From contig JBBRVU010000005.1 in the NCBI GenBank assembly GCA_038246575.1, forward strand, positions 5,473 through 69,472: a stretch of DNA of 64,000 nt. Direction: 5' to 3'. This document shows, piece by piece, positions 1 through 8,919 of the stretch; position 1 is the first letter of the stretch, and each line of letters begins with the position of its first letter. This DNA comes from JACCUZ01 sp038246575 (GTDB taxonomy: Bacteria > Actinomycetota > Actinomycetes > JACCUZ01). The notes below the pieces were generated by a model. The model was not told where the DNA came from, did not search any database, and worked only from the letters and a program-made list of their open reading frames with translations. The position numbers were made by a program, and so were the translations under genes.

Positions 1-808
1 TATTCATCACCGGTCCAGGCATCCCATTGACGAGCACCACGTCGCCGAAGACCCCCTGGAACCCGTCCATCGCGGTTGATGGGTAGAGGAGGCTGCCGCG
101 CGCCCCGAACAGGCGGTCCTGGATCAGCAGCGGGACGTCGGTCACGCCGAGCTCGAGGTCGAGGCTCTGCCTGAGGCGCTGCTCGTCCTCGTCCTCGACG
201 ATAAGCAGGCCCGCGAGGCCGTAATAGGTTTGCTTCGCCGTGGTGCCGTGGGCGTGCGGGTGATACCAGTACGTGCCGGAACGGTTCTGGACCTTGAAGC
301 GGTAGTCGTACGTCTGCCCGTTACGGATCGCGTCGGACGGGTGGCCGTCGTTACGCCAGTCCACGTGCAGCCCGTGCCAGTGGGTGATTGTCGGCTCGTC
401 GAGACCGTTCACCAGGCGCGTTGTGATGTCAGCACCCCGCTTCACCCGGAGCATAGGGTTGGTGTAGTTGCGTCCGTTTGCCCGCGCCTCGTACACGATC
501 ATGTCGGTCTGCGTGCCCTTCAGGATCGTCGTGGACTGGCGGCGCACGGTTAGATCGAACGGCTGAGCCGGCACGTCCAGGATGCCGAGCGGGCCGCCCT
601 CGGCGCCGGGGAGCCGCAGCGGAACGGTGAAGTTCGTGACGATGCGGGGGTCGAGGGCGTCGTACTGGCGGGACGGCAACCTGGCGTTGTCGCCCTTGCC
701 CCGGTCGATGACGCCGCAGGCGGAGAGCGCGGCGCTCGCCCCACCCGTCGCCGCGACGGACAGGAGGCCCGCATACCGAACCAATGTGCGCCGGCTGAAA
801 CTGTGCAA
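1..808 (-). CDS. Multicopper oxidase, N-terminal part (cut by window edge)
   Basis: Periplasmic copper oxidase; about 269 residues are visible and the gene continues beyond position 1. The reading frame gives an N-terminal SRRTLVRYAG twin-arginine motif, a hydrophobic stretch and a lipobox-like LSAC, so export through Tat is likely. Two type-2/3 copper motifs are intact: HWHGLH, then WYHPHAHG about 45 residues later. No ATG is available in frame, so I place the start at a TTG (808) with an AAGGG about 13 nt upstream; this start is uncertain. The promoter (TTGATC, 17 nt, TACGAT) is overlapped by a BlaI-type operator at 889-906. Copper tolerance or phenol/metal oxidation is the likely role, but the substrate cannot be read from the sequence. 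Confidence 0.85.
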   Translation of the reverse strand, partial: MHSFSRRTLVRYAGLLSVAATGGASAALSACGVIDRGKGDNARLPSRQYDALDPRIVTNFTVPLRLPGAEGGPLGILDVPAQPFDLTVRRQSTTILKGTQTDMIVYEARANGRNYTNPMLRVKRGADITTRLVNGLDEPTITHWHGLHVDWRNDGHPSDAIRNGQTYDYRFKVQNRSGTYWYHPHAHGTTAKQTYYGLAGLLIVEDEDEQRLRQSLDLELGVTDVPLLIQDRLFGARGSLLYPSTAMDGFQGVFGDVVLVNGMPGPVMN

Positions 809-888
809 CGTCTGCCAACCCTTCGAGTGCCCGTCCGGCCCGACACCGCGCCGCGCCAGGCTGAACCATGAACCTGACCACGCATCTT

Positions 889-926
889 CTACGACATATC
901 GTAGTATGTACCTGCAGGCGGATCAA
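889..926 (-). promoter_or_regulatory. Promoter with BlaI-type operator for the multicopper oxidase
   Basis: On the minus strand TTGATC (926-921) is followed after 17 nt by TACGAT (903-898). The -10 region lies inside an inverted repeat, CTACGA-CATA-TCGTAG (889-904), extended to CTACGACATATCGTAGTA. The same 18-mer pattern recurs at 2738-2755 next to the blaI gene and at 42800-42817. Confidence 0.7.
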
Positions 927-1222
927 TGTGGCGCCTGCACGGGCGGCCGCGCCACGCCTAGCATGTGGCGATCGCAGAGCTCCTGGAGCGCACATCGGGC
1001 GCATACGGGGTCTCGGCAGGTACGGAGAGAATGCCTCTGCCATCCGTTGCAATTAATTGCATTCGCATGCAGTCGCAATGGTCTCATCAGCGGGAAGTTC
1101 GCGAGGTCGATGGGTCTGGCCAAGCGGGACGAGGCCCTGGCGTGCGTCACATCGTGAATCCGGAGGGAGTCCTGTGTGAGTGTCAGGCGCGGCACAGCCG
1201 TGCACGCCGCGCACGCGTCACG
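907..1222. other. Intergenic stretch with a 14-bp palindrome
   Basis: No convincing gene lies here. A perfect palindrome TGCAATTAATTGCA sits at 1048-1061, followed by further TTGC/GCAA half-sites to about 1079. It resembles a regulator site, but no matching regulator can be named. A minus-strand frame (923-1195) contains a C-x4-C-x2-C-x5-C cluster reminiscent of HhH-GPD glycosylase tails, too weak to call. Confidence 0.3.
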
Positions 1223-2131
1223 CTACAAGCGACACATGTGCGTGATGGGTGCAACGTTGACGGCGGCCAGTACCAGCAATGGGAGGGTGACGGCGCCGAA
1301 CGTGAGGACACTCACCGCCACGCGGACACCGGGCAACGCCGGTCCGCCGCTCTCGCCAGGCGCGAGCAGGTGGTCGATGCGTTGCTCGGTCACCGACAGG
1401 CCGCCGACGGCCGCGCCGCGCAGGTCGAGCGTACCGTGGTGATAGCTCAGGATCTTATACAGGGCGCCCGCCATCCGCTCCGGGCCACCCTGACATTGAA
1501 CAGCCGCGGCGTCAGCAGCGAACTCCTTCGCGGCGTCGTAGCGCGCCTGGAGGTCGCGCAGGACCGGGATGAAGAACAACGCGTGGGCGAGACCCCCCGT
1601 CACGAGCACCATAAGCGGATCACGCCGCTGCCGGTGGCAATCCTCGTGCAGGAAGACCGCTTCCAGCTCCTCCGTGCTCAGCAGATCGACCAGGGTCGTG
1701 CTGGTACAGATCCGCGGGTGAAGGGCGCCATGGGTGAACGCGAACGGATGGACCGAGCGCACCACATCCAGCCGGTCAGCTACACCGAGGCGCCTGGCCA
1801 GTTCCACGACCACCACCGGGTGCTCGGCGACCCGTGCAGTCAGCAGCTGCCGCACCTGCTGGCAGGTGCTGTGCCAGCGGCCAAGGACGTAACAACTGAA
1901 CCGAACTCCTACTATCACGACTCCCATAAGGACCGCGACCGCGACACCCGCCACCACATCCTCCCAGTTCACTCGCACCGTATGGGAGCACAAGCCGGTA
2001 ACCGAGTGATAGAGTGCACGTCCCGTGTCCCGCAACTCCGGTAGCGTCCGCCACAGCGCGGCAGCGGCCTGCACGAACAGCAGCAGGGCAACGGCCGCCA
2101 TCAGGCGGACGGTGCTTCCGGCGCTCCTCAC
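1223..2131 (-). CDS. M56 (BlaR1-type) membrane zinc peptidase
   Basis: Integral membrane metalloprotease of the BlaR1/MecR1 family that normally cleaves or inactivates a partner BlaI repressor. The 302-residue protein has hydrophobic segments near residues 10-25, 55-80 and 270-295 and the zinc motif HEDCH (HExxH), with a downstream EFAADAAA helix that could supply the third ligand. It is shorter than BlaR1 (about 580-600 residues) and has no penicillin-binding sensor domain, so beta-lactam sensing is unlikely. Its start overlaps the stop of the blaI-like gene by 4 bp, showing translational coupling. Confidence 0.85.
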   Translation of the reverse strand: MRSAGSTVRLMAAVALLLFVQAAAALWRTLPELRDTGRALYHSVTGLCSHTVRVNWEDVVAGVAVAVLMGVVIVGVRFSCYVLGRWHSTCQQVRQLLTARVAEHPVVVVELARRLGVADRLDVVRSVHPFAFTHGALHPRICTSTTLVDLLSTEELEAVFLHEDCHRQRRDPLMVLVTGGLAHALFFIPVLRDLQARYDAAKEFAADAAAVQCQGGPERMAGALYKILSYHHGTLDLRGAAVGGLSVTEQRIDHLLAPGESGGPALPGVRVAVSVLTFGAVTLPLLVLAAVNVAPITHMCRL

Positions 2132-2559
2132 GCTGTTTCCCGCCCTTTCCTCGCGTCCCGCAGCCGGCGCATGCGCCCCGAATCGATGCGCTCCAGTGCT
2201 GCCGCGAACTGTGCAATGGCCAGATCCCCGAACTCGGTCACGAGGCTATGGACCATGCGCTGTGAGACCGCCGCGGCGAACTCCTCCGCCGTGCGCGCCG
2301 GCCGGTAGGTATACGACTTACCCGCGAGCCGCCGTTCGAACACACCCTTATCGGCCATCCGGCTCATCACGGTCATCACGGTGGTGTACGCAACCGGGTG
2401 GTCCGGCATGATATCGTCCACGACATCGCGGACGGTTGCCTCGCCCCGCTTCCAGACCGCCCGCAGAATGCGCATCTCAAGCGATCCGAGCGGCCAGCCG
2501 AGAACCTGGTCGCCGCCACATCCATCCATCGGATCTGTGTGCTCGCCGCTGCTCGCCAT
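2128..2559 (-). CDS. BlaI/MecI-family transcriptional repressor
   Basis: A 143-residue winged-helix repressor. The N-terminal domain carries the family pattern LGSLEMRILRAVWKRGEATV and YTTVMTVMSRMADKG, followed by a C-terminal helical dimerisation region. It is encoded directly before the M56 peptidase (4-bp overlap) and divergently from the cytochrome c maturation operon. An 18-bp operator lies in the divergent region at 2738-2755 and a close copy covers the multicopper oxidase promoter. From this I infer autoregulation plus control of both neighbours. Family members are known to bind TAC/GTA-type dyads. Confidence 0.9.
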   Translation of the reverse strand: MASSGEHTDPMDGCGGDQVLGWPLGSLEMRILRAVWKRGEATVRDVVDDIMPDHPVAYTTVMTVMSRMADKGVFERRLAGKSYTYRPARTAEEFAAAVSQRMVHSLVTEFGDLAIAQFAAALERIDSGRMRRLRDARKGRETA

Positions 2560-2718
2560 CGCGGGTCCTCGGGAGGGCGGGGTGGTCGCTGCTCTTCCGC
2601 ACTCTACGAAGGGGATGGGCGCGGGTCAATTGCACCGGATGGTTACGGGTCCCCGCCGGTGCGCGGGCTCCCTGTACATCGTCACCGTACGCATCGGTAC
2701 GGGTGGCGCCGCCCAGCT

Positions 2719-2755
2719 TGACCCGTCGTCTGACGGGTACTACGGTGTGTCGTAA
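2719..2755 (+). promoter_or_regulatory. BlaI-type operator over the ccs operon promoter
   Basis: Reads TTACGACACACCGTAGTA on the minus strand (2755-2738). A possible -35 TTGACC (2719-2724) is followed after 17 nt by TACGGT (2742-2747), which lies inside the operator, so repressor binding would block the promoter of the gene starting at 2812. Confidence 0.6.
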
Positions 2756-2811
2756 ATGCGCGTCATGCCACGGGTGACCGTGGCAACCTACGAGGCATAG
2801 GAGGAACCGCG

Positions 2812-3690
2812 GTGTGGTATTACACCTTTTATGCCGGACTCATCGCGGTGAGCGGGGCGCTCCTGTTCCAGGTGATCAGGCTACTCGCATCCACGATGGT
2901 ACACCGAACCGTGGCGGCGACCGCGGCCGGGACCGTGACGGTCCTGGGGCCAGGAAGTGAGCCGCCGTGGGCGGGGCGGCTGTCCACCTTGCTCAGCCGT
3001 GCCGGGCTGGTATTTCTCACGCTGGCGCTACTCTTCCGCGTGGTCGCCACCGGCCGACCGCCGTATTCGAACATGTGGGAGTATCTCGTCGCCTTTGGCT
3101 GGGGCACGCTGCTGTTCTACACGATGTTCGAGCGCCGTTACCGCCAGGCCGCCGTGGGCTCCGTCGCGCTCTTGCTCGTTGCGACGTTGCTGGTTGTACC
3201 CGAACTCGTCTTCAGCTCGCGCATCTCGCCGCTGGTGCCGGCCCTGCAGAACAACCGTCTACTGGCGATCCACGTCGCGCTAATGCTGCTGTCATACAGC
3301 GTGCTGAGCGTCGCCTTCGTGGCCGCCGTGCTGTACCTGGTGCAGGCGCCGCGTGGCCGGCTGGCGGGGATACCGTCGCTCGACACCCTCGACGAGCTCG
3401 GCTACCGGGCGGTGATGATCGGCTTCCCGATGCTGGCAGCCGGGATCGCGCTGGGCGCCTACTGGGGCGGCATCGCCTGGGGGCGCTACTGGGGCTGGGA
3501 TCCGAAGGAGACCACGGCGCTCGTCACCTTGCTCGTCTTCGCCGGCTACCTCCATGCGCGCAGTCTGGGCGGCTGGCGCGGACGGCGGTCAGCCTGGCTG
3601 ATCGTGGCCGGGTTCGCGATGATCGTCTTCAACATTTTCGTCGTCAACTTCTGGATCGCGGGCCTGCACTCCTACGCGAACCCCTCGTGA
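2812..3690 (+). CDS. ccsA: Cytochrome c maturation protein CcsA/ResC
   Basis: Multi-spanning heme-handling protein of system II cytochrome c biogenesis, which presents heme to apocytochromes outside the membrane. The 292 residues include the tryptophan-rich heme motif GRYWGWDPKETTALV near residue 225 and conserved histidines in the flanking membrane segments (AIHVALMLLSY; AGLHSYAN at the end). The GTG start at 2812 has a strong RBS (AGGAGG, 6 nt upstream). It is the first gene of a run with resB, a thioredoxin-like gene and ccdA, and lies downstream of a BlaI-type operator. Confidence 0.93.
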   Translation: MWYYTFYAGLIAVSGALLFQVIRLLASTMVHRTVAATAAGTVTVLGPGSEPPWAGRLSTLLSRAGLVFLTLALLFRVVATGRPPYSNMWEYLVAFGWGTLLFYTMFERRYRQAAVGSVALLLVATLLVVPELVFSSRISPLVPALQNNRLLAIHVALMLLSYSVLSVAFVAAVLYLVQAPRGRLAGIPSLDTLDELGYRAVMIGFPMLAAGIALGAYWGGIAWGRYWGWDPKETTALVTLLVFAGYLHARSLGGWRGRRSAWLIVAGFAMIVFNIFVVNFWIAGLHSYANPS

Positions 3691-3775
3691 CACGGGTGCA
3701 GGCGGTATCCCCCGCGTTCCGGCCCGCCCCCGTTGCTCCCCGGGCGGCCACTAACCGGCTTCGGTGGAGAGGTAC

Positions 3776-5530
3776 ATGGCACATGTTGACAGCCTGCGCG
3801 GTAGCCTGCACCGGGCACGGAGCTTCGATCCCCTACACGCGCTCTGGCGCGCGCTCACCTCGGTGCGGGTCGCGATCTACCTGCTCGCCGCCGTGTCGCT
3901 GGCCGCGCTACTGGGGACGCTGATCCCGCAGGTCCCCATCCCGATGCGCGGCAACCCGGCGGCGGTCGCGGCGTGGGTCGAGTTCCAGAAGGGGGGGTTC
4001 GGCCCGTTCACCGCGCCGATGGAGCGGCTGGGGCTGTTCGATGTCTTTTCGACTGTCTGGTTCAATGCGCTGCTCGCGCTCCTGCTCGTGGCGGTCGCCG
4101 TCTGCACCGCCAACCGCGTTGCGCCCACCTGGCGGTCGGTCGCCCGCCCCCAGACACGGGTGGCGGATGCCTATTTCCAGCGCGCTCGTCACCGCGCCCG
4201 GCGGGACGCGGCGGTAGACCCCGACGCGCTGGTCACGGCGCTGCGCCGCCGGCGGTACCACGTCCACCGCTTCAACGACGAGGAGACGGTCCGTCTCTAC
4301 GCCGACCGCTTCCGGTGGACGCAGTTCGCCACGTTCGTGAGCCATCTGAGCCTGATCCTGCTACTCGCCGGCGGCCTGGTCACCAAGCTGTTCGGGTACG
4401 ACGTGCAGCTCCTGGTCGCCGAGGGCCAGACGGCGCCGGTCTTCCCGGTCGCCAACGCGCGCCAGATCCAGATCGAGGTCAAGAAGTTCGTCGAGGGCCG
4501 CGACGACCAGGGCCGCATCACCGACTTCCGCAGCACCGTGGTGCTGAATGACCGGGGCGTCCCGGTGAAGGAGGGCGAGATCACGGTCAACGGGCCGCTG
4601 CGCTGGAACGGGTTCATCTTCCACCAGGCTGCCCGGCAGGTGAACGGCGCGGCGCTCGATGTGCGCGAGCGGAGCACCGGCAACCTCGTGTACCGCGAGA
4701 CGCTCAACCTATACGCGGCCGCGCCGCGCCCGCGCCTCACGGTGCACGACGCGCGGGGGGCGACGCTGTTCGACGAGTGGCTGGTCCTGCCACTGTTCAA
4801 CGAGGCGGGACCGACCGGCAAACCAACCGTGGTGATCCCGCACCCGGCCGACGGACGCCCACTGGCCGTCACACTGCGCGCCCTGGACCGGGTCTGGTGG
4901 ATGGAGATTACCGAGCTGGGCAGTCGGCCCGGGATCTGGGCGGCGCTGTCGCCCGGCCAGTCGACGGAGGCCGGTGGGTTGACGTTCACCTACGCCGGCC
5001 TCGGCGAAACGGCGTGGGCGCAGGTGACGGAGGTCCCCGGCGTGCAGGAGGGCGCCATCGCGATGATGGCGAGCGCCGGGGTGGCCGGGGTCCAGAACGC
5101 CGCGGCGCCACTGCGGCGCAGTGAGGGGACCGACGATGGCACCCTCATCATCACGAACCCGCTGACCTGGGGGCCGGCCCTGCCTGACACGGCACTCGTG
5201 AGACTGCCGCGCGACACGCCCGTCGAGGTGGGCGACTACACGTACACGTTTGCCGGCCGGCGGGCGTTCAGCGGCATTGTCGCCCGCCGCGACCCGGGCA
5301 CGGGGTTCATCTGGGTCGCCGTGACGTTGTTCATCGCCGCCGTGTGCGTCACCTTCTACTTCCCGCGACGGCGGCTGTGGGCCGTGGTCCGGCCGGACGC
5401 GACGCTCGTGGCAGGCGTGGCGGACCGCGGCAGCCGGTACGGGGACGAGTTGCAGCGCCTGCTCGACGGCCTGCCGGCCTCAGCAGGGCCGGCCGCCAGG
5501 CAGCCAGCGCGGGCGGGGAGCGCATCATGA
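3776..5530 (+). CDS. resB: Cytochrome c maturation protein ResB
   Basis: Partner of CcsA/ResC in system II cytochrome c synthesis. The 584-residue protein shows the family layout: membrane segments near residues 28-48, 95-115 and 180-200, a large extracytoplasmic domain, and a last segment near residue 520. I choose ATG 3776, with GGAGAGG just upstream, over an in-frame GTG at 3764. The stop overlaps the start of the next gene (ATGA). Confidence 0.92.
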   Translation: MAHVDSLRGSLHRARSFDPLHALWRALTSVRVAIYLLAAVSLAALLGTLIPQVPIPMRGNPAAVAAWVEFQKGGFGPFTAPMERLGLFDVFSTVWFNALLALLLVAVAVCTANRVAPTWRSVARPQTRVADAYFQRARHRARRDAAVDPDALVTALRRRRYHVHRFNDEETVRLYADRFRWTQFATFVSHLSLILLLAGGLVTKLFGYDVQLLVAEGQTAPVFPVANARQIQIEVKKFVEGRDDQGRITDFRSTVVLNDRGVPVKEGEITVNGPLRWNGFIFHQAARQVNGAALDVRERSTGNLVYRETLNLYAAAPRPRLTVHDARGATLFDEWLVLPLFNEAGPTGKPTVVIPHPADGRPLAVTLRALDRVWWMEITELGSRPGIWAALSPGQSTEAGGLTFTYAGLGETAWAQVTEVPGVQEGAIAMMASAGVAGVQNAAAPLRRSEGTDDGTLIITNPLTWGPALPDTALVRLPRDTPVEVGDYTYTFAGRRAFSGIVARRDPGTGFIWVAVTLFIAAVCVTFYFPRRRLWAVVRPDATLVAGVADRGSRYGDELQRLLDGLPASAGPAARQPARAGSAS

Positions 5531-6270
5531 TCGGACAGGTCGATACGGCACCCGATGATCCGACCCCCGACATGCCTGGCGAAGGCGTCGGCACGCCGAA
5601 TGATGGGGATCGCGAAGCCCACCGAGCAGTTGCGCCCTCCGCGGCGGTGTTCGCGCACGGGCCAGCGCGGCGCCGGATCGCCGTCGCCTTCGTCGCCGTG
5701 GCGCTAATCAGCGGTGCTATCTGGGCGCTGCAGTCCGGTGCGCTGCCCCTGCCGGGTCGGGCCAGCGGCACGGCGGGTGAGGGCTTCGTGACGTTCGGCT
5801 CGCAGGGTATCAAGCTGGGCGCGGCGGGCAGCGCGGCGCCGAAGATCGGCGAGCCGGCGCCCGAGTTCACCTTACTCGACACGAACGGCAATGTGGTTCG
5901 CCTGAGTAACTTCCGCGGCAAGACCGTGGTGGTGAATTTCTGGGCGACGTGGTGCTCGCCTTGCCGCCAGGAGTTCCCCGAGCTGGTGCGGACCTACGAC
6001 CGGCAGGCGGGCCGCGGACTGGTGGTGCTCGGCGTCGACCTGCAGGAAGGACCAAAGGTCGTGCGGGAGTTCGCGGACGAGTTCAGCGCGCGGTTCCCGA
6101 TCGTCATCGACGCGAAGGGCGACGTGGCGAAGCAGTACCGACTGCTCGGCCTGCCGACGACCATGTTCATCGACACCGCGGGTGTGATCCGCGGCCAGCA
6201 TGTGGGCGTGCTCACCAGTCAGATCCTCACGAAGAAGCTGGCCGAGGCCGACTTCACGGAGGCGCGTTAG
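5527..6270 (+). CDS. Thioredoxin-like thiol:disulfide protein (ResA/TlpA type)
   Basis: Membrane-anchored thioredoxin-fold reductant that keeps the CXXCH cysteines of apocytochrome c reduced. The 247-residue protein has a cytoplasmic N-terminus of about 50 residues, one membrane anchor (IAVAFVAVALISGAIWAL) and an AhpC/TSA-thioredoxin domain with the active site WCSPC and a cis-proline loop (LGLPTTMFI). The start overlaps the resB stop by 4 bp (ATGA). It sits between resB and ccdA, the expected context. Confidence 0.92.
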   Translation: MIGQVDTAPDDPTPDMPGEGVGTPNDGDREAHRAVAPSAAVFAHGPARRRIAVAFVAVALISGAIWALQSGALPLPGRASGTAGEGFVTFGSQGIKLGAAGSAAPKIGEPAPEFTLLDTNGNVVRLSNFRGKTVVVNFWATWCSPCRQEFPELVRTYDRQAGRGLVVLGVDLQEGPKVVREFADEFSARFPIVIDAKGDVAKQYRLLGLPTTMFIDTAGVIRGQHVGVLTSQILTKKLAEADFTEAR

Positions 6271-6280
6271 TGGCGATCGC

Positions 6281-6313
6281 CGGCAAGCATGGGGAGTGCT
6301 CATGCTCGCCGGG
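6281..6313 (+). terminator. Hairpin between resA-like gene and ccdA
   Basis: GGCAAGCATG and CATGCTCGCC form a stem with one mismatch around a short loop. No T-tract follows, so it may be a processing or attenuation hairpin rather than a full terminator. Confidence 0.4.
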
Positions 6314-6410
6314 GCACCACCATCATACCCCCGTCTCCGTTTCACTGATCGGTGAGGCGGCGCCCCGGCCGGTCAGGGGGCAGGGGTGGGGTAGATTCAC
6401 GGGAGAGCCG

Positions 6411-7136
6411 ATGGAGATCGGTGGAGTCAACGTCTTGATCGCGTTCCTGGCCGGGCTCGTGTCTTGCGTGTCGCCCTGCGTGCTGCCACTGGCGCCGATC
6501 TACGCGGCTAGCCTCACCGGCGGCGCGACGGCGACGGCGACGGTCGACCGCCGCGCCCCGCTCCTGCTAGGTGCGGCGTTCATGGCCGGGTTCACCCTGC
6601 TGTTCGTCGCGCTCGGCGTCTCGGTCGGCCTCGCCGGGTACGTGCTGCAGGACCGGCTGCCGCTGCTCCAGAAGGCGGGAGGGCTGTTCCTCATCGTGCT
6701 GGGCCTGCACATGAGCCGCATTGTCGAGATCCCGGCGTTGTACCGCGGCTTCACCCCGGACTGGGAGCGGCGGGTGGTGAACGCCTATCTGCGGTCGTTC
6801 CTCACCGGGGGCTTCATCGCCGCCGGCTGGCTACCGTGCATCGGCCCCACGCTGGGCGCGATCCTCACGCTCGCGGTCGCCGCGGGCACGGCGACGCAGG
6901 GCGGGGTGCTGCTGCTCGTGTACGCGCTGGGGCTGGCCGTGCCGTTCGTCGCGTTCGGCGCCACCCTCGCCCGCGTGCCGGGCATGCTGGACTGGATGAA
7001 GCGCCGTCATGGCCCCATCACCTTCGCCGCTGGCCTGGTGATGGTAGTGATGGGCATCCTGCTATTCACCGGCACGATGCAGCAGCTGAACGCCTACTTC
7101 GGGTTCTCGAGTTCCGGTCTCGGGGCCAGGATCTGA
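6411..7136 (+). CDS. ccdA: Cytochrome c biogenesis protein CcdA
   Basis: Six-helix thiol-electron carrier that passes reducing equivalents from cytoplasmic thioredoxin to the extracytoplasmic ResA-like protein. The 241 residues begin with the family signature VSCVSPCVLPLAPIYAASL and contain the second cysteine in AAGWLPCIGPTLGAIL near residue 140. The ATG at 6411 has a GGGAGAG RBS. It completes the ccsA-resB-resA-ccdA set. Confidence 0.93.
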   Translation: MEIGGVNVLIAFLAGLVSCVSPCVLPLAPIYAASLTGGATATATVDRRAPLLLGAAFMAGFTLLFVALGVSVGLAGYVLQDRLPLLQKAGGLFLIVLGLHMSRIVEIPALYRGFTPDWERRVVNAYLRSFLTGGFIAAGWLPCIGPTLGAILTLAVAAGTATQGGVLLLVYALGLAVPFVAFGATLARVPGMLDWMKRRHGPITFAAGLVMVVMGILLFTGTMQQLNAYFGFSSSGLGARI

Positions 7137-7349
7137 TACCGTGCTGATGCTTGCCTGCGCCAACCTGGCGCTCGCCGCCGCCACCGAGGAGCGCACCCGG
7201 GTGTTCGAGCTGCCCTCGGCCACAAGGGAGCGGCGGCGCGGGCCGACCCGCATCGGTACGCGGAAGGGGTACCGCGTACCGCGTCTGAGTCGCAAGGGAG
7301 CGGCAGCGCGTGCGGTTCGCACCGCATCCGCGTCCTCTCCCCCAGAGCA
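7137..7349. repeat. Convergent intergenic region with hairpin and direct repeats
   Basis: Between convergent ccdA and doxX. A dyad GGTACGCGG (7255-7263) / CCGCGTACC (7272-7280) can form a 9-bp stem. It is flanked by two copies of CAAGGGAGCGGCRGCGCG at 7223-7240 and 7293-7310, 70 bp apart. It could act as a bidirectional terminator; no T-tracts are seen. Confidence 0.4.
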
Positions 7350-8135
7350 TCAGGTCCGTCGCCCCGCCGTCACGCTTGGCCGTGGCCCCGGTACACGCCC
7401 CTCTTCCTGCCGGCCGATGCCGAGCAGCGGCAACAGGAATCGGTCGAGGCCCCACCAGCCGGCGACGCGCCAGCCGTAGATGATGACCGCCCCCAGGATG
7501 ATCAGCGTGGGATTGGTGCTGGCGCTGCCCGCGTAGACGAAGCTAAAGTTCATCAGCATCCCGAACACCGCCGCGATCGCGGTGAGACCGCCGACGAGCA
7601 GGCCGATGCCGATCAACAGTTCGCCGATCGCGACCAGCTTGGCGAACCACGTATACCACTCGTTGTCCAGCATGAACTGGATGAAGGAACGGTAGGCGGG
7701 ATAGCTGATGGGCGGGCGGCCTTGCGCCGGAACCTGGACGGCGCGCTGCCAATACGCTTGCAGCGCCGCCCCCGTATCCATCCAGGCCGGGCTATCGAGC
7801 TTCTCTCGCGCCGCGTTGATCCACTCGTAGCCCAGGAACAGGCGGATGCCCAGGTAGAACGGCGCGGCATCGGTGGCCCGGCGCAAAAAGCGCGCCACTT
7901 TCCATTCGGGCGCGCCCGCGATCTCATCGGCCGATGCCGTGTCCGGCCCTGGCCGGTAGAAGGCCTGGAGGACCGCCAGCACCGCGACGAACAGGGCGAT
8001 GCCGGCGAGGAAGGAGAGGAACGCCGTGCGGGCGCTGCTCTCCGGATGGGCCGCCAGATACAGCAGGTACGCGCCCACGAGGGCGGCAATCAAGGCGCCG
8101 GTCCGCCGGATCCGTGCATCGTTGAGAACGCTCAT
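7350..8135 (-). CDS. DoxX-family membrane protein
   Basis: 261-residue protein with about six hydrophobic segments. The central part (residues 90-245) has DoxX/DoxD features: FYLGIRLFLGYEWINAAREKL, a long loop, then WYTWFAKLVAIGELLIGIGLL and a GWWGLDRF tail. Family members are linked to quinone-dependent sulfur/thiol oxidation or membrane redox stress, but the exact role here is unknown. The ATG at 8135 has GGAGG 6 nt upstream. A four-unit CTCAG array lies 128-171 bp upstream at 8263-8306. Confidence 0.8.
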   Translation of the reverse strand: MSVLNDARIRRTGALIAALVGAYLLYLAAHPESSARTAFLSFLAGIALFVAVLAVLQAFYRPGPDTASADEIAGAPEWKVARFLRRATDAAPFYLGIRLFLGYEWINAAREKLDSPAWMDTGAALQAYWQRAVQVPAQGRPPISYPAYRSFIQFMLDNEWYTWFAKLVAIGELLIGIGLLVGGLTAIAAVFGMLMNFSFVYAGSASTNPTLIILGAVIIYGWRVAGWWGLDRFLLPLLGIGRQEEGRVPGPRPSVTAGRRT

Positions 8136-8457
8136 CGTACGCCTCCATGTCTCCCGACCCGGACCACGGCGATAGCCATGTCGGTCGGGCGCTCACGATC
8201 GTGGTGGGATCAGGCCGATCCGGAATTGCCGGCCCGCCACACCGCTAACCGTAGGCCGCCATCCTGAAGGCTCGCTGAGGCGGCGCCGTGGATTCGCTGA
8301 GCGCAACCGTTAACCACGCCGCGTTCCTCGGGGTCCACGCTCGAGTTATTCACCGGACAGCGGCCCGGATCACCCGGCGGGCCCGGAAGGCTCCCCCAGT
8401 GCCTGGGAAGGTGGGAGAGGGACCGCGGGCGCACGGCGGTGGATTGAGCTTGAGACG
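8136..8457. other. Intergenic region upstream of doxX
   Basis: Carries the CTCAG array at 8263-8306 and otherwise no gene or dyad that I can support. Confidence 0.5.
8263..8306 (-). promoter_or_regulatory. CTCAG 11-bp tandem array (doxX)
   Basis: Plus-strand units cctgaaggctc, gctgaggcggc, gccgtggattc and gctgagcgcaa follow one another at an exact 11-bp step; the third is degenerate. On the coding strand of the downstream gene the core reads CTCAG. Confidence 0.65.
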
Positions 8458-8919
8458 TCATCCGGTTTGGCCGTGATGCCCCTGCGGCCCGTGGTGCTCC
8501 TCAGCCGTGGTGGGATGGACCGGACGGCCGTGGCTGGCGATCCGCTCGCCGTGGGCCGGACCCACGGTTTCGAGGGTGATGCGCGCGGGTCGGGTCTGTC
8601 CGGAGAGCGGCAAGGCAACGACCAGCACGCCGTTGCTGTAGGTCGCGTTCGCCAGCCTGGCGTCTACTTTGTTCGGCAGCTCGATTCGGCGGTGGTAGGG
8701 ACCGGGGTTCCACTCGTCGAGCAGGACTTCATGCTCAGCCTCGTGCCGGCCTTTGAACTGGGCACGCATGAGCGCATGGAGGTTAAGCTGACCGTCGGCG
8801 GTGACCTCGACGACGATGTCCTCCGGCTCCATGCCCGCCATCGGCGCTGCGACCACCAGGCGGTTCGAGCCGCGGTACATCTTCACCGGGATGTGCTCCG
8901 ACGCGAAGGGCTCATGCAT
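8458..8919 (-). CDS. Small heat-shock protein, Hsp20 family
   Basis: ATP-independent chaperone with an alpha-crystallin domain. The protein is about 153 residues: PVKMYRGSNRLVVAAPMAGM opens the domain, ARITLETVG closes it, and the tail is rich in His/Gly. Start chosen at ATG 8919 because AAAGGAG lies 6 nt upstream; two in-frame ATGs upstream lack a well-spaced site. A truncated paralogue of its first 50 residues lies at 43.8-44.0 kb. Confidence 0.9.
   Translation of the reverse strand: MHEPFASEHIPVKMYRGSNRLVVAAPMAGMEPEDIVVEVTADGQLNLHALMRAQFKGRHEAEHEVLLDEWNPGPYHRRIELPNKVDARLANATYSNGVLVVALPLSGQTRPARITLETVGPAHGERIASHGRPVHPTTAEEHHGPQGHHGQTG

Noticed and set aside
923..1195. Minus-strand frame with a C-x4-C-x2-C-x5-C cluster like the iron-sulfur tail of endonuclease III/MutY
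   Set aside because: First spacing differs from the family (x6), no upstream glycosylase domain, no RBS; probably chance.
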